A stretch of DNA of 64,000 nucleotides. It comes from Acidovorax radicis N35 (GTDB lineage: Bacteria; Pseudomonadota; Gammaproteobacteria; Burkholderiales; Burkholderiaceae_C). A model generated the notes under the pieces. It was not told the DNA's origin. It did not search any database and saw only the letters and a program-made list of their open reading frames with translations. Each line of letters begins with the position of its first letter. The first letter of the stretch is position 1. Location: positions 558,001 through 622,000 of the forward strand of contig NZ_AFBG01000020.1 in the NCBI RefSeq assembly GCF_000204195.1, read 5' to 3'. The position numbers were made by a program, and so were the translations under genes. Below are positions 58,065-64,000 of the stretch, piece by piece.

Positions 58065-58835
58065 GTGTCCACGATATCCCGCGCCGTTGAGCCTGTCGCG
58101 CACGCATCTGCGGTATGCATGGGTGCCTTGCGTCAAGCGCTGCACATGGCTGCCTTGCCAGGGCTCGCTGTTCTGGCCATTCTGTGTATGGGCAATGCAT
58201 ATGCCGCAGACGGAAATACATCTGCAGAGCAGAAGGCCAGGCTCGCAATAGTCCCCGAGTTTCGGCATCTCGACTTTGTCTTGGCCGCCGCAGAAGGCGA
58301 CTTGAACGGCGACGGCGTTCCCGACCGGGCCATGCTGCTGATGGGGCGCAAAGGAGAAGGCCCGAAAGAGGAGCGGCTGTTCGTCCTGACCGGAAGGGCA
58401 GATGGCAGCTATCAGGTGCTCTCGATGTCCGGCGAGTTCTGCCACCCCAGCAAGTTCTACAACCTGGACATTAAAAACAACGCGTTGTTCGTTCAGGCGG
58501 TCTACTACGCAGACGCCGCCCGGTTCTCGGGCTTCACGCTGCAGTTCCGCTACAACGCCAAGACCAAAGACCTGGAACACATCGGCGAGCAGCAGGACGA
58601 CGAAGACTACTCCAGCAACTCCTCCTACCGAGTGAGCCTCAACTACCTGACCAACGCCGCCATTCATTCGCGGCGTGTTGGAAAGAAGTACAAGGAGGCG
58701 AGAGGCCGGATCACCGATGCTCCGGGCGTGCTGCCTTTGAACGGGTTTGTCTGCGAAGGCTATGGCATGACGAGTTCTTCTGTCTACCTTGATGACAGTT
58801 TCAAGGTGCACAAGAAGGGCGGTACGCCGCCATGA
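58065..58835 (+). CDS. secreted hypothetical protein
   Basis: A 256-aa protein from GTG at 58065 with AGGAGAG upstream; the same frame stays open 450 bases further upstream but without a signal or ribosome site. A hydrophobic signal (HMAALPGLAVLAILCMGNAYA) ends near residue 47. The mature part has AAAEGDLNGDGVPDRAMLLM, which looks like a calcium-binding-like or VCBS-type motif, and VLSMSGEFCHPSKFYNLDIK. No enzyme family recognised. Confidence 0.7.
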   Translation: MSTISRAVEPVAHASAVCMGALRQALHMAALPGLAVLAILCMGNAYAADGNTSAEQKARLAIVPEFRHLDFVLAAAEGDLNGDGVPDRAMLLMGRKGEGPKEERLFVLTGRADGSYQVLSMSGEFCHPSKFYNLDIKNNALFVQAVYYADAARFSGFTLQFRYNAKTKDLEHIGEQQDDEDYSSNSSYRVSLNYLTNAAIHSRRVGKKYKEARGRITDAPGVLPLNGFVCEGYGMTSSSVYLDDSFKVHKKGGTPP

Positions 58836-58957
58836 TGCGAAGCGGGTTTGTCATACGGACCCGCAATGGCGGTCAGCATGATCGCGGCTCTTCAATGACG
58901 AGTGCGCTGCCGCAGCCCATTCATGGCCAACGTCAGACACCTACAGTTCCAGCTCCC

Positions 58958-59158
58958 ATGCTTGCCTCCGCTCGCTTCCAGCTCCGCCCCTTCGTTGAAT
59001 CCGATCTCCCTGCCTTCGTCGAGGCCGTTCTGGAGTCCACCGCCACCGTCGGGAAGTGGATGTCCTGGGCCCATGCCGACTACACAACCGCCGATGCTGC
59101 ATCCTGGTTTGCGCATTGCAAGGCCGAGCGGGAGACTCACTCAACCAATCCAGTCTGA
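58958..59158 (+). pseudogene. truncated GNAT acetyltransferase copy
   Basis: 66 codons, starting MLASARFQLRPFVESDLPAF. It matches the first 60 codons of the intact GNAT gene at 59664 with a few changes, then diverges (ETHSTNPV) and stops. The missing part includes the acetyl-CoA-binding motif, so it cannot be a working enzyme. Confidence 0.8.
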
Positions 59159-59168
59159 GCGCATATCA

Positions 59169-59501
59169 ATGTCGAAACCACGCTTACTACTCGTTCTTTG
59201 GCTAGGTCTCTCGGTGTGTGCCGGAGTTTTCCTGTGGCTAGGGCATCCCGAGGGTCTACTCCGCTGGCTACTCCTTGCAATGTTTGCTCCACCGGCCTAT
59301 CTCCTGCTTAGCGCGGCCGGAGAGCTCCTAGGACTTGCCTACTCCCGTTTGCCAGGTATCCGCCATGGGAACGAGTTTGTTGAGCAAAGAACCAGACAGC
59401 GTTCGATCTCGGGGCTTCGTGTGTTGTGGTATTCCGTTTCTACGCTTGTTTTCATTGCATTGGTTGCCGCAGTCACATGGGTTGTCCGCGCGCATTCCTA
59501 G
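59169..59501 (+). CDS. small membrane protein between the GNAT copies
   Basis: A 110-aa protein starting MSKPRLLLVLWLGLSVCAGV with helices near 5-25, 30-53 and 88-107. It has no clear family. It sits between the truncated and intact GNAT copies with its own start and is read in the same direction, like a cassette. Confidence 0.6.
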   Translation: MSKPRLLLVLWLGLSVCAGVFLWLGHPEGLLRWLLLAMFAPPAYLLLSAAGELLGLAYSRLPGIRHGNEFVEQRTRQRSISGLRVLWYSVSTLVFIALVAAVTWVVRAHS

Positions 59502-59663
59502 CCAAAAGTGAATGCCACACAACAATCCATCTGTCGGTAAAGAGCGGCTTTTCCCCTTCAAGGCCAGGGGTCGCCCAGAAGCGCCGCCTCTCCCCTCCTT
59601 CAAGCCGAAGCGACTTCGCGGCTTGGCTTAATTGACGCGATAGACACCTACAGCTTCAGCCCT

Positions 59664-60197
59664 ATGCTTGCTTCCGGTCGCTTCCAGCTACGCCCCTTCG
59701 TTGAACCCGATCTCCCTACCTTCGTCGAGGCCGTTCTGGAGTCCACCGCCACCGTCGGGAAGTGGATGCCCTGGGCCCATGCCAACTACACAACCGCCGA
59801 TGCTGCATCCTGGTTTGCGCATTGCGAGGCTGAGCGGGAGAGCGGTTCCAGCTACGAGTTCGGGATTTTCGACGCCGGGTCCAATACCCTTGTGGGTGGC
59901 TGTGGCCTCAATCAATTCAACCCGGTCAACGGTTTCTGCAACCTGGGCTACTGGGTCCGCCAGTCCTGGCAGCGCCAAGGCGCAGCGCTCGCCGCCGTTC
60001 AGGCACTCAGTCAGTTCGCCTTTGCTGAGCTCAAGCTGGGCCGCGTTGAAATCGTCGTGGCCCAACACAACACACCCAGTCTCGGCGTGGCCGAGCGGTC
60101 GGGCGCGGTGCGAGAGTGCCTCGCGCGAAATCGGCTCAAGGTGCATGGCTGCTTTACGGATGCCTATGTCTTTTCCCTCGTCCCTCCAGGCGTCTGA
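59664..60197 (+). CDS. GNAT family N-acetyltransferase (RimJ/RimL type)
   Basis: A 177-aa acetyltransferase: FQLRPFVEPDLPTFVEAVLE, the FGIFDAGSNTLVGGCGLNQF core, LGYWVRQSWQRQGAALAAVQ with the Q-R-Q-G-A loop for acetyl-CoA, and VEIVVAQHNTPSLGVAERSG. RimJ/RimL-type enzymes acetylate ribosomal proteins or small amines; the target here is unknown. Its 5' part is copied at 58958. Confidence 0.88.
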   Translation: MLASGRFQLRPFVEPDLPTFVEAVLESTATVGKWMPWAHANYTTADAASWFAHCEAERESGSSYEFGIFDAGSNTLVGGCGLNQFNPVNGFCNLGYWVRQSWQRQGAALAAVQALSQFAFAELKLGRVEIVVAQHNTPSLGVAERSGAVRECLARNRLKVHGCFTDAYVFSLVPPGV

Positions 60198-60263
60198 CAC
60201 CGCCGTCAAAGGAAGGTCTTGCGCCAAAGCGCAGGCCACCCTGTCCGTAGAACGCTTTGCCCT

Positions 60264-60830
60264 ATGAGCCAAATTGCACAGCCAGTGGAGGTCCGCCGTC
60301 TTGGTGCCGATGACGCTGCGGCGTTTTCGGCTTTGCGACGAGAGGTCACACGAGCAGACCCCGTGCCCATGGGTTTGACGTTCGAGGAAGAACTCACGCG
60401 CACGTTGGAAGGCTTTCGAGCGCAGCTCTCTGCACCTCTTCCAAACGCTGTGTTCGGTTGTTTTATTCAGGGTGAGCTTGCCGCGACAGCTGCCGTCAGC
60501 CGCACAGGCCAATTTCCGTCCTCGCACCACAAAATGGTGATGTGGGGCGTGTTTACGTCCCCTCGGCACCGTCGCCGGGGACTAAGCCGGCAGGTCGTGG
60601 AAACCGCCCTTCAACACGCCTTCGACAACGGTGTGCATCGTGTGAACCTGCAGGTGTACGTGCCCAACGAACCGGCCATCGTGCTTTACAAATCAATGGG
60701 CTTTGTAGAGTACGGCGTCGAGTCTGAAGCAGTGTGCCTCGATGGCCAGTATCACAATGGCGTTCACATGACGCTTGTGAAAGACCGGCATGACAAGCCG
60801 CTGCATCCGACCGCCTTCGGCGTCAGCTGA
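60264..60830 (+). CDS. GNAT family N-acetyltransferase
   Basis: A 188-aa single-domain acetyltransferase. The acetyl-CoA loop is SPRHRRRGLSRQVVETAL and the late segment is VYVPNEPAIVLYKSMGFVEY. It is not closely related to the GNAT 0.6 kb upstream. The last residues DKPLHPTAFGVS look like read-through into a repeat-type sequence. It follows the previous GNAT by 66 bases in the same direction. Confidence 0.85.
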   Translation: MSQIAQPVEVRRLGADDAAAFSALRREVTRADPVPMGLTFEEELTRTLEGFRAQLSAPLPNAVFGCFIQGELAATAAVSRTGQFPSSHHKMVMWGVFTSPRHRRRGLSRQVVETALQHAFDNGVHRVNLQVYVPNEPAIVLYKSMGFVEYGVESEAVCLDGQYHNGVHMTLVKDRHDKPLHPTAFGVS

Positions 60831-60888
60831 GCGGCGGTTTTCTCCTGCAGGACCGTCGTTGTGGACCGGTACGCGCCCGCCATGCCAA

Positions 60889-61197
60889 CTAACTTGTCGC
60901 GCAGCCGCACCCCTGCGCCTCAGCAGTCACAACGCAGCTACTTGCGCTGGACGACTCACTGGCGCATGGCTTTGCGCGGTGGTGATGTGTCCACGCTCTT
61001 GCGCTCCACACGAGCACTGCGATGGACGCGATCCTCAGCAGAACCATCAGTTCCAGACTGATCCCGAGTGTCGCCACCAGCCAGGAGTTCACTCCAAGCG
61101 CCGCAGCCCCACCCAGCAAGGGGATCGCCAAGGGGATGGTGCAGCACGCCACGCAGGCTCCCGCTACGCCCAGTGCGGCCAATACAGGTTTTTTCAC
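60889..61197 (-). CDS. MerT/MerF-like small metal-transport protein
   Basis: A 102-aa membrane protein from a GTG at 61197 with GGAGAA upstream. Two helices: one with a Cys pair, CVACCTIPLAIPLLGG (like the CC-P motif of MerT/MerF), and one at about 45-68. The C-terminal tail has four more Cys (KPCASES, SCVV, GCGCATS). It is divergent from a MerR-type regulator and has a MerR-style promoter, so it probably carries mercury or another soft metal. No merA or merP is in the window. Confidence 0.68.
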   Translation of the reverse strand: MKKPVLAALGVAGACVACCTIPLAIPLLGGAAALGVNSWLVATLGISLELMVLLRIASIAVLVWSARAWTHHHRAKPCASESSSASSCVVTAEAQGCGCATS

Positions 61198-61241
61198 GAA
61201 TTTTCTCCAGTGGGTCCATGCGGGTCGATTCCCGTACGCCC

Positions 61242-61272
61242 ACTTTAAAATCTCAAGTTACTTGAGATGCAA
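61242..61272 (-). promoter_or_regulatory. MerR-type promoter and operator of the metal-transport gene
   Basis: On the minus strand -35 TTGCAT (61267-61272) and -10 TAAAGT (61242-61247) are 19 bp apart. The palindrome ATCTCAAGTTACTTGAGAT (61250-61268) is perfect about one central base and overlaps the -35 by two bases. This is the classic MerR-activated design. Confidence 0.8.
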
Positions 61273-61280
61273 GGACTATT

Positions 61281-61760
61281 GTGAAAAAGCAGACCAACCC
61301 CGCTGACCCCACACCAGAGTTCCTCTCCATTGGCGCCCTGGCCAAGCGGGTTGGCTTTGCGGTATCTGCCCTGAGGTACTACGAAGAAGTGGGCTTGATA
61401 CCCGCCGCGATGCGGCGCGACAGCGGCCATCGTGTCTATCCAGATTCGGTGCAAGACGTGCTCATCCTCATCCGGCACTGCCGCGATCTGGGGTTTTCGA
61501 TTGATGAGACGCGCGAGCTGCTCGCGTTGTCGACCAGCGCCGAGCGCGACTGCGTGGAGGCGCGCGCAATAGCCCAGGCGCACCTCACCGCCGTGCGGGC
61601 CAAGATGGCGGAGCTGCGTCGCTTGGACCGCAGCCTGTCGCGTTTTGTCCAGGCTTGCAGCGCGGGCTGCGCTGGTGGCCCTGCGCCGGATTGCACCATC
61701 CTGGCCGACCTGCGCCAAGGCGAGCTGAAAGCCACGGTGGGCTCTGGATGCTGCTCATGA
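61281..61760 (+). CDS. MerR family metal-responsive regulator
   Basis: A 159-aa regulator from a GTG at 61281 with AAGGAC upstream. The winged helix is LSIGALAKRVGFAVSALRYYEEVGLI; a long dimer helix follows, with Cys in AERDCVEARA, QACSAGCAGG and PDCTILADL, which fit the Cys ligands of metal-sensing MerR/CadR/ZntR proteins, plus an extra GCCS at the end. It is divergent from a Mer-transport-like gene and shares the operator at 61250-61268. Confidence 0.88.
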   Translation: MKKQTNPADPTPEFLSIGALAKRVGFAVSALRYYEEVGLIPAAMRRDSGHRVYPDSVQDVLILIRHCRDLGFSIDETRELLALSTSAERDCVEARAIAQAHLTAVRAKMAELRRLDRSLSRFVQACSAGCAGGPAPDCTILADLRQGELKATVGSGCCS

Positions 61761-61910
61761 ACAGCCCGCGTGCCCTCTTGCGATCAGCGTGACAGCGGCC
61801 CCGCGATCCGGTGCCATTTTCAACCGCACATGTGCGCAGCGGCTGCGCGCACCGGTTTCGCCGTGGCGCGTGGCCATGGTGAGCCACGCGTTAAATGATC
61901 TTTGCTATCA

Positions 61911-61965
61911 CTTCAGTAGCTGCTAGCGCTTATCCAGAAAGCGCTAGCAGCCTGAGGGGCTATGA
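61911..61965. repeat. REP-like palindromic element, copy 7
   Basis: GCTGCTAGCGCTT, ATCCAGA, AAGCGCTAGCAGC: a perfect 13-bp arm. Lies in the 234-base gap before receptor 4; that gap shows no gene. Confidence 0.85.
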
Positions 61966-61994
61966 ATCTGTACGCCGCGCCTGCATGCGTTGCA

Positions 61995-64000
61995 TCAGAA
62001 CCGTGTGCGCAGCGTCACCTGCACCGCACGCGGCGATCCCGGCAGGATCAGGTTGTCGTTGCTGCCGTGGGCGGACACGTAGTACTTGCGGTTGGCCAGG
62101 TTCTTGATGTTCACGTCCAGGTCCCACTGGCCCAGTGTGTACTGCAGCGCCGCATCGAGCGTGGTGTAGCCGGGCAAGGTCACCAGGTTGGTCAGCGAGG
62201 TGAAGCGCGCGCCCACGTAGTTCACGCCGCCGCCCACGCGCAGGCCGTGGCCCAGGTCCTTCATGGCCCACAGGAAGGCCGAGTTGCGCGGCGTGAGCGC
62301 AGCCACCTTGCCCTGCGCCGCGATGGCCGCCGTGGGCAGCTGCAGCGAGCCGGTGGTGGCCAGCGACTTGGTCATGCGGCCATCAAGCCACGCGTAGCCG
62401 GCGCTCACGTCCCAGCGGTCGGGCAGGCGGCCATTGGCGGTCAGCTCCAGGCCGTTGGTGCGCTGCGTGCCCACGTTGATCTGGCGCGACGGGTTGGTCG
62501 GGTCGGTGTTCTTGATGTTGGTGCGCTCCAGGTTGAAGAGCGCACCGGTGAAGTTCAGGCGGCCGTCCAGCACGTCGAGCTTCACGCCGATTTCCTTGTT
62601 CTCGGTGATCTCGGGCTCGGCGCCGGTGTTGTTGGCGGCCAGTGCAAAGGTCTCGGCCGAGGGCTGGAACGACTTGCTGTACGACACGTAGTACGACAGC
62701 GCATCGCTGGGCTGCCACACCAGGCCCGCGCGGGGGCTGAACTTCTTGTCGGTGCGCGACAGGCCCGCGAGCTTGCGGTCGAACGTGGTCTCCTGCCCGA
62801 ACACGTCGTAGCGCGCACCCACCAGTGCCTTCCATTGCGGCGCCAGCGTGATCTGGTTTTGCCAGTACAGCGCGGCGGTGTCCTGCGTGGTGTGGCTGGG
62901 GATGGCGCCGTCGACCGCAAAGCTGGCGGCCGGGATGGCGGGGGCGGGGCGGTTGCCGGGGTTGAAGATCGGCACCCGGTCAGCGCCGCCCGAGACGGAC
63001 TCGGCGCGCTTCTTTTGCTGGCCCAGCTCCACGCCCATCAGCCATTCCTGCTGGAAGCCGCCCAGCTGGTTGCGCCAGGTGACGTCGGTCTGGTTGAAGA
63101 AGCCTTTTTCGTCGCGCAGGATGAACGAGCGCGTACGGCCCACGGTCAGGTTCACCGGGTCGGTGGTGCCGCCGGGCAGGGTGTTGTAGCGGTCGAGCGC
63201 GTAGTCGTACAGACGCGTGACGTTGCGCACCGACCAGTCGTCGTTGAAACGGTGGTTCAGCGTGGCCGCGAACGACTGCATGGTGCTGGTGGTGGTGTCG
63301 TCCTGCGCCGCGTTGCTGGAGCCGTAGTAGGTGCTGGCGGGCACGTTGACGGGGCGGCCGTTGAGCGCCGGAATGCCGAAGTCCGTCAGGCGCTTGTCGC
63401 GGGCGTTGGTGTACTGCAGCAGCAGGTCGGTCTGCGCGGCGAGCTTGAGCGCGAGCGACGGCGCGAAGTTGTGGCGCTTGACGAACTGCTGGTCGCGGTA
63501 GCTGCCCGAGTCCTCCACGGCGGCGTTGATGCGAAAGGCCGCGGTGTCGCTGATGCCCACATTCACATCGGCCGTGGCGCGGCGGTAGTCGAAATTGCCC
63601 AGGCCCAAGCTGGCCTCGCCCGAGGTCTCGCCGAACTTGGGCTTCTTGGTCACGCGGTTGATCAGGCCGCCCGACGAGCCGCGCCCGTACAACACGGCGG
63701 CGGGGCCCTTGAGGACTTCCACCCGCTCGATGTCGGCCAGGTCGCGGAAGTACAGCGCATCGTCGCGCACACCGTCGACAAACTGGTCGGCAATGGCCGT
63801 GAAGCCGCGGATCACCACCTGGTCGCGCTGGCCGTCGCCGTGGCTCATGGCCACGCCGGGCACGTTGCGCAGCACGTCTTCCATCGACCGCGCACCCTGG
63901 TCACGCATGAGCTGCTCGGGCACCACGTTCACGGCCTGGGGCACGTCGCGCAGCGGCGCGCTGCCCTTGGTGGCCGAGGTGCTGGCGGCGGGGGAGTAGC
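61995..64000 (-). CDS. TonB-dependent siderophore receptor 4, N-terminus off the window
   Basis: 668 visible codons of an outer-membrane receptor, open at the right edge. The plug has VPQAVNVVPEQLMRDQGARS, VVIRGFTAIADQFVDGVRDD and VEVLKGPAAVLYGRGSSGGL; the barrel ends QVTLRTRF. The DGVRDDALYFRD segment and high similarity to FhuE/FiuA-like receptors suggest a catecholate or hydroxamate ligand. The signal peptide and any STN domain lie beyond base 64000. Confidence 0.93.
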   Translation of the reverse strand, partial: YSPAASTSATKGSAPLRDVPQAVNVVPEQLMRDQGARSMEDVLRNVPGVAMSHGDGQRDQVVIRGFTAIADQFVDGVRDDALYFRDLADIERVEVLKGPAAVLYGRGSSGGLINRVTKKPKFGETSGEASLGLGNFDYRRATADVNVGISDTAAFRINAAVEDSGSYRDQQFVKRHNFAPSLALKLAAQTDLLLQYTNARDKRLTDFGIPALNGRPVNVPASTYYGSSNAAQDDTTTSTMQSFAATLNHRFNDDWSVRNVTRLYDYALDRYNTLPGGTTDPVNLTVGRTRSFILRDEKGFFNQTDVTWRNQLGGFQQEWLMGVELGQQKKRAESVSGGADRVPIFNPGNRPAPAIPAASFAVDGAIPSHTTQDTAALYWQNQITLAPQWKALVGARYDVFGQETTFDRKLAGLSRTDKKFSPRAGLVWQPSDALSYYVSYSKSFQPSAETFALAANNTGAEPEITENKEIGVKLDVLDGRLNFTGALFNLERTNIKNTDPTNPSRQINVGTQRTNGLELTANGRLPDRWDVSAGYAWLDGRMTKSLATTGSLQLPTAAIAAQGKVAALTPRNSAFLWAMKDLGHGLRVGGGVNYVGARFTSLTNLVTLPGYTTLDAALQYTLGQWDLDVNIKNLANRKYYVSAHGSNDNLILPGSPRAVQVTLRTRF

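Noticed and set aside
61209-61244. tRNA-like T-arm (GGGTCGATTCCC)
   Set aside because: The loop is one base short of the T-loop and no acceptor, D or anticodon arm is found; it is a plain hairpin beside the MerR-type promoter.

Overview
The window is 64 kb of a GC-rich betaproteobacterial chromosome, most likely from the Comamonadaceae and close to Acidovorax. This is inferred from three things: the Omp32-type porin, the parE-transglycosylase-parC and dapA-bamC-metallohydrolase gene orders, and a REP-like palindrome (TAGCGCTT...AAGCGCTA) that I recall as typical of that family. No rRNA, tRNA, CRISPR array, integrase or phage module was seen.

Region 1 (1-20 kb) is mostly core genome. It holds an SlyD-like isomerase end, a RoxA/YcfD-like oxygenase, a lipoprotein, then dapA-bamC-MBL hydrolase, a methyltransferase, and an MFS transporter with a 55-aa membrane partner missed by ordinary ORF calling. 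These are followed by parE, a lytic transglycosylase and parC, a YcaQ-like glycosylase, a chemoreceptor, a RidA protein and ComEC. The parC reading frame is broken by one extra A in an A6 tract. ComEC carries a REP-like palindrome inside its coding sequence.

Region 2 (20-32 kb) has a circularly permuted ATP-grasp/alpha-E pair, with a decayed copy of the alpha-E gene start and a perfect hairpin between them. It is followed by a five-gene RND efflux locus in the ceoR-llpE-ceoAB-opcM / bpeT-llpE-bpeEF-oprC order known from Burkholderia. In this locus the llpE-type hydrolase has lost its nucleophile. The pump genes lie behind a MerR-type 19-bp-spacer promoter with a roughly 420-nt leader containing a 24-codon ORF, and a 38-codon ORF is threaded between the pump and its outer-membrane channel.

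Region 3 (32-45 kb) opens with an 0.8-kb giant inverted repeat. It continues with an aminotransferase, an aldehyde dehydrogenase, a MarR/GNAT pair, a porin, and two IPTL-CTERM surface proteins flanking an AraC-type regulator. The larger IPTL-CTERM protein has a DUF4347 head and eight near-identical cadherin-like repeats.

Region 4 (45-48 kb) is an AT-richer island with an IS630 remnant and a three-gene cell-surface sugar cluster. Region 5 (48-57.5 kb) is an iron-uptake block: three TonB-dependent receptors, a DUF4198 protein, a PepSY membrane reductase-like protein and a small membrane protein. Region 6 (57.5-64 kb) holds a secreted hypothetical, a truncated GNAT repeated 0.7 kb later as a full GNAT, a third GNAT, a MerR/Mer-transport-like divergent pair, and a fourth TonB receptor cut by the window end.
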